Assembly: GCA_937138625.1 (NCBI GenBank) | Contig: CAKZPF010000003.1 | Location: 124,001-188,000 of the forward strand | Length of the DNA stretch: 64,000 nt | Reading direction: 5' to 3' | Origin: an uncultured Caulobacteraceae bacterium | GTDB taxonomy: Bacteria > Pseudomonadota > Alphaproteobacteria > Caulobacterales > Caulobacteraceae | Part shown: positions 18,484 through 28,116 of the stretch, one piece after another | Layout: each line of letters begins with the position of its first letter | How positions within the stretch are numbered: the stretch's first letter is position 1 | Position numbers and translations under genes: made by a program | Notes under the pieces: model-generated | The model's database searches: none | Told to the model about the DNA's origin: nothing | The model's input: only the letters and a program-made list of their open reading frames with translations

Positions 18484-19629
18484 ATGACCGAGGTTCTGAC
18501 CGTTTTGGGCTTTATGTCCGGCACATCGCTTGATGGAATAGATATCGCCATTTTGCAAACAGATGGCAAAGAGATTTTACGCCCCGGCCCCAATGCCTTC
18601 GCCCCCATGCCCGAAGTCGTGCGCAATGGCCTCGAGGACGCCATCACCGCCGCTCGTGTGACCCCGCGTTCGGCCCCACGGCCGCCGTTGTTTGATGTGG
18701 TGGGACGTTTGGTGGCCCAGACCCATGCCAGGGCGGCCGAAGAGTTCCTGGCCGCCAGTAACATTCCCCCACAAGACATTGACCTTGTGGGCTTTCATGG
18801 CGTGACCGTGCTGCATGAACGACCCCTTGATGGTCAGCCTGGCCGTACCATCCAATTGGGGGACGCTGAGCTGCTGGCCCAGATGATGGGGCTTGATGTG
18901 GTGCATGATTTCCGCAGTGCCGATGTGGCCGCGGGCGGCGAGGGGGCACCATTGGCACCTGTTTATCACCGTGCCCTGGTCAAGAACAGCGGACTTGAGG
19001 GCCCGGTTGCGGTTCTGAACTTGGGCGGTGTGGGCAATCTGACCTTGGTGAAGGGGGATGACCTTTTGGCCTTTGATACGGGGCCGGGCAACGGATTGAT
19101 GGACAGTTGGATGCGCCACCATGGGGCCGGGGCCTATGATCGCGATGGGCTGTTGGCCCAGGCCGGGCGCGTGGATGATGGCGCCCTGGCGGCGCTGCAA
19201 AGCCACCCGTATTTTCAAAAGCCTGTGCCCAAATCCCTGGATCGGTATGATTTTTCTTTGGAAGCTGTCATGCCGCTCAGCCTGGAAGATGGTTTGGCAA
19301 CGCTGGCGGCCTTTACGGTGTGGTCGGTGTGTGAAGGCCTGCGGCTGATGCCCACGGCCCCCAGCCAAATGATTGTTTGTGGTGGGGGGCGGCACAACGC
19401 CACCCTGTTGGCGGGCTTACGCGACCAAGCGGGCCTGTCGGTGCAGACTGCCGAGGATGTGGGCTGGCGCGGTGATCACCTCGAGGCCGAAGCCTTTGCC
19501 TATATGGCGGCGCGATCCGTGTTCGGCTTGCCGATCTCGTTTCCTGGCACCACGGGTGTCAATAAGCCCATGCGTGGCGGGCAACTGGCGAAAGCGCCTG
19601 ACCCTGGTGGCCGTCAAGCGTCGCTCTGA
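18484..19629 (+). CDS. anmK: Anhydro-N-acetylmuramic acid kinase
   Basis: 381 aa. The N-terminus GFMSGTSLDGIDIAI is the phosphate-binding signature; HDFRSADVAAGGEGAPLAPV and LNLGGVGNLTLV, FDTGPGN and CGGGRHN are further family motifs of this hexokinase-like fold. It phosphorylates and opens 1,6-anhydro-MurNAc from peptidoglycan turnover. Its 3' end overlaps the convergent hydrolase gene by 16 bp. Confidence 0.96.
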   Translation: MTEVLTVLGFMSGTSLDGIDIAILQTDGKEILRPGPNAFAPMPEVVRNGLEDAITAARVTPRSAPRPPLFDVVGRLVAQTHARAAEEFLAASNIPPQDIDLVGFHGVTVLHERPLDGQPGRTIQLGDAELLAQMMGLDVVHDFRSADVAAGGEGAPLAPVYHRALVKNSGLEGPVAVLNLGGVGNLTLVKGDDLLAFDTGPGNGLMDSWMRHHGAGAYDRDGLLAQAGRVDDGALAALQSHPYFQKPVPKSLDRYDFSLEAVMPLSLEDGLATLAAFTVWSVCEGLRLMPTAPSQMIVCGGGRHNATLLAGLRDQAGLSVQTAEDVGWRGDHLEAEAFAYMAARSVFGLPISFPGTTGVNKPMRGGQLAKAPDPGGRQASL

Positions 19630-20312
19630 GTCGCCTCGGGCGTGGCCGGCTCAGGTGTCGTGCTTGCGGGCGCACCAGCTTTGCGGGCATCTAAATAGCG
19701 ATTGACCACTTGCTCCAGCTCGGTCATTTCGTTGTTGAAGAAATGGTTGGCGCTGTCGATGATGTCATAATCAATGGTGATGTCTTTTTGCAGACGCAGC
19801 TTGCTGACCACACGTTCGACGTCTTCGCACGGGGCCACGGTATCCGCGCCCCCGTGGATAATTTGTCCAGAAGACGGGCAGGGGGCCAAGAACGAAAAAT
19901 CATAGACATTGGCGGGCAAGGCGACGGAAATGAAGCCGTCCACCTCGGGCCGGCGCATCAGCAACTGCATCCCAATCCAGGCCCCAAAACTATAGCCCGC
20001 CACCCAGGTGGCCCGGGCGTTGGTGTTGAACGACTGCAACCAATCCAGCGCTGTTGCCGCATCTGACAATTCCCCCAAACCGCCATCAAATTCGCCTTGT
20101 GACCGGCCCACACCACGGAAATTGAACCGCAAGGTGGCAAAACCACGTTTGGCAAAAATGTGGTACAATCGCACAGCAATAGGGTTGTTCATGGTGCCCC
20201 CTGCCTTGGGGTGGGGATGCAGAATCAAGGCCAGTGGGCTGTCCGCTTCGGGGCCGGGCTGATAGCGCCCCTCCAAACGTCCGTTGGAACCTGTGAAAAT
20301 GACATCGGGCAT
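19614..20312 (-). CDS. Alpha/beta hydrolase (COG2945-type)
   Basis: 232 aa. Alpha/beta-hydrolase features: LILHPHPKAGGTMNN (oxyanion region), FNFRGVGRSQG, the nucleophile elbow G-Y-S-F-G, an Asp in IIHGGADTVAP and a His in IDSANHFF complete a Ser-Asp-His triad. There is no signal peptide, so it is cytoplasmic. The C-terminus is a Pro/Ala/Thr-rich tail. Substrate unknown; related proteins are annotated as dienelactone-hydrolase-like or as X-Pro dipeptidyl-peptidase-like. Confidence 0.85.
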   Translation of the reverse strand: MPDVIFTGSNGRLEGRYQPGPEADSPLALILHPHPKAGGTMNNPIAVRLYHIFAKRGFATLRFNFRGVGRSQGEFDGGLGELSDAATALDWLQSFNTNARATWVAGYSFGAWIGMQLLMRRPEVDGFISVALPANVYDFSFLAPCPSSGQIIHGGADTVAPCEDVERVVSKLRLQKDITIDYDIIDSANHFFNNEMTELEQVVNRYLDARKAGAPASTTPEPATPEATQSDA

Positions 20313-20350
20313 AGGCTTTGGCTCACTTTTGATCAGTTTTGCACACGCAA

Positions 20351-20380
20351 TACTTGACTACGGTGCTGGGTTTTTATATC
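20351..20380 (+). promoter_or_regulatory. Candidate iscR promoter with an IscR type-1-like half-site
   Basis: TTGACT (20354-20359) is followed after about 15 nt by TATATC (20375-20380). The -35 region sits in ATACTTGACTA, which resembles the left half of the [Fe-S]-IscR type-1 consensus (ATA-S-YY-GACT); the right half is poorly matched. Autorepression of the operon by holo-IscR is known in other bacteria. The spacing is short, so this is tentative. Confidence 0.35.
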
Positions 20381-20516
20381 TCAGGCGCGAGACCGCCCAG
20401 ATAGCACAGCTTATTTGGTCAGGTCACCACTTAATTCGACCCTCAAAGATTTTGGGAGCAGGTGCCGAACGGGGGCTTGGCAGTGTTTTTCTCCTGAACA
20501 GCGGAAGGACGATGAC

Positions 20517-21005
20517 ATGAAACTGGGAACCAAAGGGCGTTATGCCGTTATGGCCATGGTCGATCTGGCCAGCCGGGTCCAAGACGGCCCCGTCAGTCTG
20601 GCCGATGTGGCCACGCGCCAGGACATTTCCTTGTCTTACCTCGAGCAATTGTTCGCCAAACTGCGCAAAGCCGATTTGGTCAAGAGCATACGCGGGCCCG
20701 GCGGCGGCTATGTGCTGTCGATACCAGCCGAACGCATCATGATTTCCAGTATTGTCTTGGCCGTGGATGAACCCCTGGATGTCACCCGCTGTGGGCAGAA
20801 AGAACAGGGCTGTATGTCTGGCGGCGAGCGCTGTGTGACCCATGATTTGTGGACGGCCTTGACGCTTGAAATTTATAATTTCCTTGACCGTGTTAGCCTT
20901 GCGGATGTTATCACGCGCAATCTTCAACATTTGCTGCGCGCCAACACCGCCCAAACGGCGATGAAAACGGCAGCGTTCGCATCCAACAAGGAGACTGCTG
21001 CCTGA
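20517..21005 (+). CDS. iscR: Rrf2-family Fe-S cluster regulator IscR
   Basis: 162 aa from ATG 20517, preceded by GGAAGGA; an upstream in-frame start at 20415 lacks support. N-terminal winged helix (MKLGTKGRYAVMAMVDLA, ISLSYLEQLFAKLRKADLV, RGPGGGYVL). The cluster ligands Cys92, Cys99 and Cys106 (TRCGQKEQGCMSGGERC) are followed by a His three residues later, as in IscR. It most likely represses the downstream operon when it carries a [2Fe-2S] cluster. Its stop overlaps the next gene (TGATG). Confidence 0.94.
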   Translation: MKLGTKGRYAVMAMVDLASRVQDGPVSLADVATRQDISLSYLEQLFAKLRKADLVKSIRGPGGGYVLSIPAERIMISSIVLAVDEPLDVTRCGQKEQGCMSGGERCVTHDLWTALTLEIYNFLDRVSLADVITRNLQHLLRANTAQTAMKTAAFASNKETAA

Positions 21006-22132
21006 TGACCCGTGTATACCTAGATAACAACGCCGCCGCACCCCTGCGGCCCGAAGTGAAAGCCGCCATCACCCAAGCCATGGAGCTGACAGGCAACCCC
21101 GCATCCGTGCATGCCGGCGGGCGCGAAGCGCGCATGGTGCTCGAGGGCACCCGCCGCGCCATTTCTGATCTAATTGGTGGCCAGCCCGATTGGGTGGTGC
21201 TGACCGGATCGGGCACCGAGGCCAACAACCTGGCCATCAAAGGTGCTGCGCCCGAACACAAACACATCATCGTCTCGGGCCTCGAGCATCCGTGTGTAGC
21301 GCAGTCATCCCGCACCTGTGGACTGACGGTTCATGAGTGGCCCGTCCTGAGTTCCGGCGTGGCGGATGTCGAGTGGCTGGAGCACACCTTGCGCGCGTGG
21401 CCCCAAGACAATGGCGCACCCCTGGTGACTTTGATGCTGGCGCATAACGAAACGGGCGTGATCCAACCCATCAAACGCGTGGCCCGTCTGGTCCGCGAGG
21501 TTGGTGGCCGCTTGCACGTCGATGCCGTACAGGCCGCTGGTAAGATCGACATTGATTTTGAGGACCTGGGCTGTCACAGCCTGGCCATCGCCGCCCACAA
21601 ACTGGGGGGGCCCATAGGTGTGGGGGCGTTGATGGTGGCCCCGGGCAATAAATTGACCCCCTTGATTGTCGGCGGTGGCCAAGAACGTGGTCTGCGCGCC
21701 GGTGGGGCCAACATAATTGGCATTGCGGGCTTTGGGGCTGCCTGCAAAGCCGCCAAGCGCGATCTGCCGCATTTTACCCAATTAGCGCAATGGCGTGACG
21801 CCTTCGAAGACAAAATGCGCAAGGCCGGGCCTGTGAAAATTTTTGGCGATCAAGCCGAGCGTTTGTGCAACACCAGCTGCATCGCCACGCCAGGCTTTGC
21901 CGGGCAATCCCAAGTGATGGCCCTAGACCTTGAGGGCGTCTGCGTCGGTTCCGGATCGGCCTGTTCATCGGGCAAGCCGCGCCCCAGTGCGGGTTTGGTG
22001 GCTATGGGCTTTGGCGATTTGGCCAGCACGTCGATCCGCGTGACCAGTGGCTGGGCCACAAAACCCGAAGATTACCAGGCCTGTGTCGAGGCTTGGACAA
22101 CCGCTTTTAACCGCGTGATGGAGCTTGCATAA
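21005..22132 (+). CDS. Cysteine desulfurase (IscS/NifS class)
   Basis: 375 aa, PLP fold type I. The start YLDNNAAAPLRPEV is typical; AAHKLGGPIGVGAL carries the PLP lysine (Lys199) and GSGSACSSGKPRPS the persulfide-forming cysteine (Cys320). It supplies sulfur for Fe-S clusters. The operon also encodes a second desulfurase, SufS, so the two may serve different scaffolds. It directly follows iscR and precedes sufB with a one-base gap. Confidence 0.92.
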   Translation: MTRVYLDNNAAAPLRPEVKAAITQAMELTGNPASVHAGGREARMVLEGTRRAISDLIGGQPDWVVLTGSGTEANNLAIKGAAPEHKHIIVSGLEHPCVAQSSRTCGLTVHEWPVLSSGVADVEWLEHTLRAWPQDNGAPLVTLMLAHNETGVIQPIKRVARLVREVGGRLHVDAVQAAGKIDIDFEDLGCHSLAIAAHKLGGPIGVGALMVAPGNKLTPLIVGGGQERGLRAGGANIIGIAGFGAACKAAKRDLPHFTQLAQWRDAFEDKMRKAGPVKIFGDQAERLCNTSCIATPGFAGQSQVMALDLEGVCVGSGSACSSGKPRPSAGLVAMGFGDLASTSIRVTSGWATKPEDYQACVEAWTTAFNRVMELA

Positions 22133-23599
22133 ATGGCCGATCCCCGCACAGTCGAACAGGTCGAAGACCTTGGTGGCAAATATAAATATGGTTTTGTTAC
22201 CGAGATCGAAACCGATACGGCTCCGCCGGGGCTGACACCGGACACCATCCGCTTTATCTCGGCCAAAAAAGACGAGCCAGAATGGATGCTGGCGTGGCGC
22301 TTGGCCGCCTTTGAGCGCTGGCAGGCCATGACCGAGCCCACATGGGCCAAGGTCGGCTACCCGCCCATCGATTTCCAAGCCGCCACCTATTATGCCGCGC
22401 CGAAGAAAAAAGAAGGGCCAAAAAGCCTGGATGAGGTCGACCCTGAGCTGTTGCGCACCTATGAAAAGCTCGGCATTCCGCTTGAGGAACAAAAGGTGTT
22501 GGCGGGCGTGGAGGGTGCGCCAAAGGTGGCCGTGGATGCGGTGTTTGACAGCGTCTCGGTGCTGACCACCTTCAAGGACGAATTGGCCAAGGCCGGCGTG
22601 ATCTTTTGCCCAATTTCCGAGGCCATCCGCGAACACCTGGAACTGGTTCAGAAATATTTGGGCTCGGTGGTGCCGGTGGGCGATAACTATTATGCGGCCT
22701 TGAATTCCGCTGTGTTTTCCGATGGCTCGTTTGTCTATATCCCCGAGGGCGTGCGCTGCCCCATGGAGCTCAGCACCTATTTCCGCATCAATGCGGCCGG
22801 CACCGGTCAATTCGAACGCACCCTGATTGTGGCCGACAAGGGCAGTTATGTCTCCTACCTCGAAGGCTGTACCGCTCCGCAGCGGGATGAAAACCAACTG
22901 CACGCAGCGGTCGTTGAGCTGGTGGCCCTTGATGACGCCGAGATCAAATACTCGACGGTGCAAAACTGGTACCCAGGCGATGAAAACGGCAAGGGCGGTA
23001 TCTATAACTTCGTCACCAAGCGCGCCGATTGCCGGGGCGATCGATCCAAGGTGATGTGGACGCAGGTGGAAACCGGCAGCGCCATCACTTGGAAATACCC
23101 GAGCTGTATTTTGCGCGGCAAAGACAGCGTCGGCGAGTTTTACTCGGTGGCCATCACCAATGGTCGTCAACAGGCCGACACCGGCACCAAAATGCTGCAT
23201 TTGGGCGAAGGCACACGATCCAAGATCATTTCCAAGGGCATTTCCGCCGGACGATCGTCAAACACCTACCGCGGCTTGGTCAATGTGCATAAAAACGCCA
23301 AGGGTGCGCGCAATTTCACCCAGTGTGACAGCCTGTTGATCGGGACAGAATGCGCCGCCCACACCGTGCCCTATATTGAAAACAAATGCCTTAGCGCGGT
23401 GTTGGAGCACGAGGCCACCACTTCCAAGCTGTCTGATGATCAGCTGTTTTACTGCCAACAGCGCGGCATGGACCCAGAAGAAGCCGTGGGCCTGATCGTC
23501 AATGGCTTTTGTCGCACCGTCTTGCAGGCCTTGCCTATGGAATTCGCCGTCGAGGCCCAAAAGCTGGTGGCCATCAGCCTAGAGGGGAGTGTCGGATGA
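22133..23599 (+). CDS. sufB: Fe-S cluster assembly scaffold SufB
   Basis: 488 aa. Family signatures include [77 protein letters not shown] and the C-terminal [19 protein letters not shown]. SufB forms the SufBC2D scaffold with SufC and SufD. Beta-helix core, cytoplasmic. Its stop codon overlaps a 17-codon ATG frame (23596-23649) before sufC. Confidence 0.97.
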   Translation: MADPRTVEQVEDLGGKYKYGFVTEIETDTAPPGLTPDTIRFISAKKDEPEWMLAWRLAAFERWQAMTEPTWAKVGYPPIDFQAATYYAAPKKKEGPKSLDEVDPELLRTYEKLGIPLEEQKVLAGVEGAPKVAVDAVFDSVSVLTTFKDELAKAGVIFCPISEAIREHLELVQKYLGSVVPVGDNYYAALNSAVFSDGSFVYIPEGVRCPMELSTYFRINAAGTGQFERTLIVADKGSYVSYLEGCTAPQRDENQLHAAVVELVALDDAEIKYSTVQNWYPGDENGKGGIYNFVTKRADCRGDRSKVMWTQVETGSAITWKYPSCILRGKDSVGEFYSVAITNGRQQADTGTKMLHLGEGTRSKIISKGISAGRSSNTYRGLVNVHKNAKGARNFTQCDSLLIGTECAAHTVPYIENKCLSAVLEHEATTSKLSDDQLFYCQQRGMDPEEAVGLIVNGFCRTVLQALPMEFAVEAQKLVAISLEGSVG

Positions 23600-23661
23600 C
23601 CCCCAGTTCGCAAACGCACCCCACCATCTTTCAGCCAAAAATGGCCTAACAGGATCGTATC

Positions 23662-24408
23662 ATGCTCACCATTTCAAATCTTACTGTTTCCGTTGACGAC
23701 AAAGCCATCCTCAAGGGGCTGAACCTGTCCGTGCCCAAGGGCGAGGTCCACGCCATTATGGGCCCCAATGGCGCGGGCAAATCGACGCTGGGGTATGCGC
23801 TTGCCGGTCGTGATGGCTATACCATCAGCGCCGATCAGCTCAGCTGGGATGGCGATGACCTACAAGAGCTCGAGCCTCATGAACGGGCCGCCAAAGGCCT
23901 GTTTCTGTCCTTGCAATACCCAGTGGAAATTCCTGGTGTGGCGGCCTTGACGTTCTTGCGCACCTCGGTGAATGCCCAGCGTCGCGCCCGTGGCCAAGAA
24001 GAACTGAGCGCGCCAGAGTTCATGAAGCGCGCTCGCGAAGCGGCGGGCACCCTGAAAATCCCCGACGAAATGCTGAAGCGGCCCTTGAATGTCGGCTTTT
24101 CAGGCGGTGAGAAAAAGCGCATGGAAGCCTTGCAGATCTTGCTGTTGCAGCCAACCCTGATTGTGCTCGATGAGACCGACAGCGGGCTGGATATCGACGC
24201 CCTGAAACTGATCGGCGAGACCATCAACGGCCTGCGGGGGCCTGATAAGGCCCTGGTGGTGATCACGCACTATCCGCGCTTGCTCGACTATATTCGTCCT
24301 GATCGCGTGCATGTGCTGCAAGGCGGGCAAATCGTCACTTCGGGTGACGCGAAACTGGCATTGGCCCTTGAGGCCGACGGTTATGATTCTGTGGTGGCCA
24401 ACGCATGA
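23662..24408 (+). CDS. sufC: Fe-S cluster assembly ATPase SufC
   Basis: 248 aa ABC-type ATPase: Walker A GPNGAGKSTLGYALAG, ABC signature FSGGEKKRMEALQ, Walker B LIVLDETDSGLD and a switch His in VVITHYPRLL. It drives conformational change of SufB-SufD for cluster assembly. Four-base overlap (ATGA) with sufD. Confidence 0.97.
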   Translation: MLTISNLTVSVDDKAILKGLNLSVPKGEVHAIMGPNGAGKSTLGYALAGRDGYTISADQLSWDGDDLQELEPHERAAKGLFLSLQYPVEIPGVAALTFLRTSVNAQRRARGQEELSAPEFMKRAREAAGTLKIPDEMLKRPLNVGFSGGEKKRMEALQILLLQPTLIVLDETDSGLDIDALKLIGETINGLRGPDKALVVITHYPRLLDYIRPDRVHVLQGGQIVTSGDAKLALALEADGYDSVVANA

Positions 24409-25493
24409 CGGCGCATCCCTCCACCCCCACCACGGCCGAAGCCGACCTGCTGGCCGCAGCCAGCAAAACCGGCGTGGCCCTTCCCACCCTGAGCCTGCCG
24501 ACACGCCGCACACCGGGCTGGAAGTATGCGGATCTGCGCAAGGCCCTTTCAGGGCATTTGCAGGCCGTGCCCGCCACCATTGAGATCCAAGGCATTGAAA
24601 CTCAAGGGCAGGCCACTGTCGAACCTCAGGCCATTGCCTTAGAGCCTGAAGCCACTGACCTCGCGCGCCTTCATGCGGCCCTGGCGCAAGTCGAGCAGCG
24701 GATCGAGATTGAGGGCGAGCAGGAGCTGAGCCTGACCTTTGCCGCCCCTGATGATCAACAGGTCGCCTGCGGCCAGGTGCGCGTGCGGATCGCCCCGGGC
24801 GCAAACTTGCGCATTCGGGAACGCTATCAAGGGGACAGCGACAGCTTCCTGGCCACCCAAGTGATCTATGAATTGGGCGAGGGCGCACGGCTTGAGCGTG
24901 TGATCGATGACCGCCTGGACGGGGTGGTGCTGTGGGCGCGGGTGCAGTTTGCGCTCGGTGCCAAAGCCGCGACCGAAAGCTTTGGTCGCATGACCGGCAG
25001 CCGCTTGGCGCGTCACGATTGGCGTGTTGACCATCGCGCGGCGGGATCGTTTGCCCGCTTCCATGGGGCGCTGGATCTGGCTGGGTCGCAGCATGCCAAT
25101 ATCCGCTTGCAGGTGCATCACCACGTAGCGGGTTGCGAGACCCAAGAACTGTTCAAAACCACCGCCAATGATCGCGGCCATGCGGCCTTTGAGGGCTGTG
25201 TGCATGTGGCGCCGGGGGCTGTGCAAACGGTGGCCGAACAGGCCCACCATGGCCTGTTGTTGTCGGAAAATGCCGAAATCAATGCTCTGCCGGAGTTAGA
25301 GATTTTTGCCGATGACGTGATTTGCGCCCATGGGGCCACCTGTGGGGCCTTGGATGAGCAGGCCCTGTTCTATGCCCAAGCCCGCGGCATCCCCGAGGCC
25401 GAAGCCCGCACCATGCTGACAGCGGCTTTCCTGAGCGAGCCGTTTGACGAAGCCCCCCCATGGATCAGGCAGCATTTTGGATTTGAGGCATGA
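24405..25493 (+). CDS. sufD: Fe-S cluster assembly protein SufD
   Basis: 362 aa. N-terminal helical region with RRTPGWKYADLRKAL, then the beta-helix core and the C-terminal signature DVICAHGATCGALDEQALFYAQARGIPEAEA. It is a paralog of SufB and partner in the SufBC2D complex. ATGA overlaps at both ends (sufC, sufS) point to translational coupling. Confidence 0.95.
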   Translation: MTAHPSTPTTAEADLLAAASKTGVALPTLSLPTRRTPGWKYADLRKALSGHLQAVPATIEIQGIETQGQATVEPQAIALEPEATDLARLHAALAQVEQRIEIEGEQELSLTFAAPDDQQVACGQVRVRIAPGANLRIRERYQGDSDSFLATQVIYELGEGARLERVIDDRLDGVVLWARVQFALGAKAATESFGRMTGSRLARHDWRVDHRAAGSFARFHGALDLAGSQHANIRLQVHHHVAGCETQELFKTTANDRGHAAFEGCVHVAPGAVQTVAEQAHHGLLLSENAEINALPELEIFADDVICAHGATCGALDEQALFYAQARGIPEAEARTMLTAAFLSEPFDEAPPWIRQHFGFEA

Positions 25494-26695
25494 GTTTTAA
25501 CGCCCACAACACCCGGCAGGACTTTGCCATATTCGCGGGCTCGGACGTGGCCTTTTTGGACAGTGCGGCCTCGGCGCAAAAGCCCCGCGCCGTGCTGCAG
25601 GCGATGGCCGACTTTGCTGAAAGCCATTACGCCAATGTGCACCGGGGCGTCTATCGCTGGGCAGATGAAGCCACCCAGGCCTATGAAGATGCGCGCCAAG
25701 CTGTGGCCAGGTTCCTGAATGCGCCGAGCCCCGAGACCATTGTCTATACCAAGGGTGCGACCGAAGGCATCAATCTGGTGGCCCACAGTTGGGGCCAAAG
25801 CCTGCGCGCCGGGGACGAGATCATCATCACCGAAGCCGAGCACCACGCCAATATCGTGCCCTGGTTTTTGTTGTCCCAGCGCCAAGGTGTGGTCCTGAAA
25901 TGGGCGCGGGTGGATGATGATGGGGTTTTGGATCTGGATCATCTGCAGAGTCTGATCAGCGCTAAAACCCGCATGGTGGCGGTTGGTCATGTCTCGAATG
26001 TCACCGGCACCATCAACCCGGTGGCCGAGATCGTGCGCCTGGCCCATGACGCCGGGGCGCTGTGCCTTTTGGATGGCTGCCAGGCGGTGGTCCATGAGGC
26101 CGTGGATGTTCAGGCCCTGGGTTGTGATTTCTATGTCTTTTCCGGCCACAAGCTCTATGGCCCCACGGGCATAGGCATTCTGTATGGCAAGGCCGAGCAT
26201 CTGGACAAAATGCCGCCCTTCCAAGGCGGTGGCGAGATGATCGAAAGCGTCAGCCAAGATCGCATCACCTTTGCGGCACCACCTTTGCGGTTTGAGGCCG
26301 GCACACCGCCCATCATTGAAACCGTTGGTCTGATGGCGGCCATTGACTATGTCGGCCAGTTTGATCGCCAGGCCATTGCTCGACATGAGCGCGCATTGGC
26401 CCACCAAGCCAGCAAAGCCATTGTGGACATGGGCGGGCGCATTCTGGGCACGGCACCTGACAAGGCCGCCATCATCAGCTTTACGGTCGATGGCGTACAT
26501 GCCCATGATCTGGCGCAGATTTTGGATCAATGTGGTGTCTATGTGCGCGCGGGCAGCCATTGCGCCGAGCCTTTGCACACGCGCTTTGGGGTGACGTCTT
26601 CGGCGCGGGCGTCCTTTGGGCTTTATAACACGGCTGATGACGTCGAGGCCTTGATCAAAGGTCTGGCCAAGGCCAAATCCTTACTGATGGCATGA
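25490..26695 (+). CDS. sufS: Cysteine desulfurase SufS
   Basis: 401 aa, group II desulfurase. FLDSAASAQKPRAVLQAM, YANVHRGVYRWADEAT, the PLP lysine Lys221 in VFSGHKLYGPTGIG and the catalytic Cys358 in RAGSHCAEPLHTRFG identify it. It releases sulfur from cysteine, normally stimulated by SufE or SufU; neither is present in this operon. Overlaps sufD and the DUF59 gene. Confidence 0.96.
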   Translation: MSFNAHNTRQDFAIFAGSDVAFLDSAASAQKPRAVLQAMADFAESHYANVHRGVYRWADEATQAYEDARQAVARFLNAPSPETIVYTKGATEGINLVAHSWGQSLRAGDEIIITEAEHHANIVPWFLLSQRQGVVLKWARVDDDGVLDLDHLQSLISAKTRMVAVGHVSNVTGTINPVAEIVRLAHDAGALCLLDGCQAVVHEAVDVQALGCDFYVFSGHKLYGPTGIGILYGKAEHLDKMPPFQGGGEMIESVSQDRITFAAPPLRFEAGTPPIIETVGLMAAIDYVGQFDRQAIARHERALAHQASKAIVDMGGRILGTAPDKAAIISFTVDGVHAHDLAQILDQCGVYVRAGSHCAEPLHTRFGVTSSARASFGLYNTADDVEALIKGLAKAKSLLMA

Positions 26696-27063
26696 CAATG
26701 GATATGACACAGAAACCCGAAACGCCTGCGGCCCCGACCGCGCTTGATCCCGAAGAATTGGCCGAGATCACCGACCAAGTCGTCACGGCCTTGAAAACCG
26801 TTCACGACCCGGAAATTCCCGTTGATATTTACGAACTCGGGCTGATCTATAAGGTCGATGTTTCCGATGACCGGGACCTGGTGGTGGATATGACTTTGAC
26901 AGCCCCCGGTTGCCCCGTGGCGGGCGAAATGCCAAAATGGGTGGAAACGGCCCTGATGGCCGTGCCGGGTGTGCGTTCGGTGACGGTGAATATGGTGTTT
27001 GATCCCCCCTGGGACCCCAGCCGCATGTCTGACGAAGCCCGCCTGGCCACCAATATGTTTTAA
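26692..27063 (+). CDS. sufT: SUF-associated DUF59 (MIP18-like) protein SufT
   Basis: 123 aa. DUF59 core: VVTALKTVHDPEIPVDIYEL, GLIYKVDVSDD, MTLTAPGCPVAGEMPKWVE with the conserved Cys, and VNMVFDPPWDPSRMSDEAR. SufT-type proteins assist Fe-S cluster maturation or delivery. The start overlaps the sufS stop (ATGA); ATGs at 26698 and 26704 are alternatives. Confidence 0.9.
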   Translation: MTMDMTQKPETPAAPTALDPEELAEITDQVVTALKTVHDPEIPVDIYELGLIYKVDVSDDRDLVVDMTLTAPGCPVAGEMPKWVETALMAVPGVRSVTVNMVFDPPWDPSRMSDEARLATNMF

Positions 27064-27084
27064 CCGCTCAACAGAAAGCGCCTT

Positions 27085-27477
27085 ATGTCTGCTCCCGCCC
27101 GTCGTGCCCCCAAAGCCGCCCTGACCCTGACCCTCGCCGCTGTCGAGCGGGTCAAGGACCTTTTGGCCCAAAAAAGCAACCAAGAGTTTGTGCGCATCGG
27201 CGTGAAAAAGGGGGGCTGTGCGGGCATGGAGTATGTGTTTGACATCTCGGATGATCTCGATGCTGGCGGAGAAATGGTCGAGCAAGATGGCGCTCGTGTG
27301 GGCATCGAGGGCACATCCCTGTTGTTCCTGTTGGGCAGCACTTTGGATTATCAGATCAGCGATTTGCATGCCAAATTCATTCTGACCAATCCGAACCAAA
27401 CGGACGCATGTGGCTGCGGCGAAAGCGTGACCCTGAGCACGGCCGAGCTGAAAGATTATCGCGAGCAAGAGGACTAA
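27085..27477 (+). CDS. sufA: A-type Fe-S carrier, SufA/IscA (HesB) family
   Basis: 130 aa. All three ligand cysteines are present: Cys45 in KKGGCAGMEY, and Cys109 and Cys111 in DACGCGES. A-type carriers accept [2Fe-2S] or [4Fe-4S] clusters from the scaffold and pass them to apoproteins. Last dedicated Fe-S gene of the operon; the GST-like gene follows after 4 bp. Confidence 0.93.
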   Translation: MSAPARRAPKAALTLTLAAVERVKDLLAQKSNQEFVRIGVKKGGCAGMEYVFDISDDLDAGGEMVEQDGARVGIEGTSLLFLLGSTLDYQISDLHAKFILTNPNQTDACGCGESVTLSTAELKDYREQED

Positions 27478-27481
27478 GGCG

Positions 27482-28108
27482 ATGATGACGCTGTATTTCT
27501 CTCCGTTCTCGCCTTATGCCCGCAAGGTGCGCACCGTGATCCGTGAAGCGGGCCTGTTGGATCAGGTGGCCGAAACCCACGCCCAGCCGCTGGATAACCC
27601 TCCCGCGCTCGCCCAGGCCAATTCGCTGAATAAGGTGCCGACATTGGTCTGTGATGATGGCTTGGTGCTGATGAACAGCCATCTGATTTGCGAATATCTG
27701 GCGGATCTGGGACACAACACCACCGGGCAGGGCGCACACCTGTATCCAGCAGGAAACGAGCGCTGGCCGGCCAAACGCCTCGAGGCCCTGGCGGATGGCG
27801 TGATGGACGCCATCGTCAACAATCGCATTGAAATCGCCCTGCGCGAAACCAAGCCCGACGCCCGCTGGACGGAGCGCTGGCGGTTGGCCATTACGCGCAC
27901 CTGTGGCGTTTGGGCCGATGAGGTCGAGACCTTTGCCGCCGATTGGCATATCGGCAGCATCGCAGTGGCCGTGGCGCTAGAGTATATCGATTTGCGTTAT
28001 CCGGATTATGATTGGCGCGCCCAGCATCCGGGTCTGGTGCCGTTTTTCAAAACCGCCAAAAGCAAGGCGAACTTTCAAGCCACGTATCCACAGCCAGTAC
28101 CGGCCTAA
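27482..28108 (+). CDS. Glutathione S-transferase family protein
   Basis: 208 aa. N-terminal thioredoxin-like domain (LYFSPFSPYARKVRTVIREA, LNKVPTLVCDDGLVLMNSHL with the cis-Pro and the Glu/Ser glutathione site), then an all-helical C-terminal domain (RWRLAITRTCGVWADEV). Substrate unknown. The 4-bp gap to sufA suggests cotranscription, but a role in Fe-S biology is only inferred from position. ATG 27485 is an alternative start. Confidence 0.85.
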   Translation: MMTLYFSPFSPYARKVRTVIREAGLLDQVAETHAQPLDNPPALAQANSLNKVPTLVCDDGLVLMNSHLICEYLADLGHNTTGQGAHLYPAGNERWPAKRLEALADGVMDAIVNNRIEIALRETKPDARWTERWRLAITRTCGVWADEVETFAADWHIGSIAVAVALEYIDLRYPDYDWRAQHPGLVPFFKTAKSKANFQATYPQPVPA

Positions 28109-28116
28109 ACCCGGGC

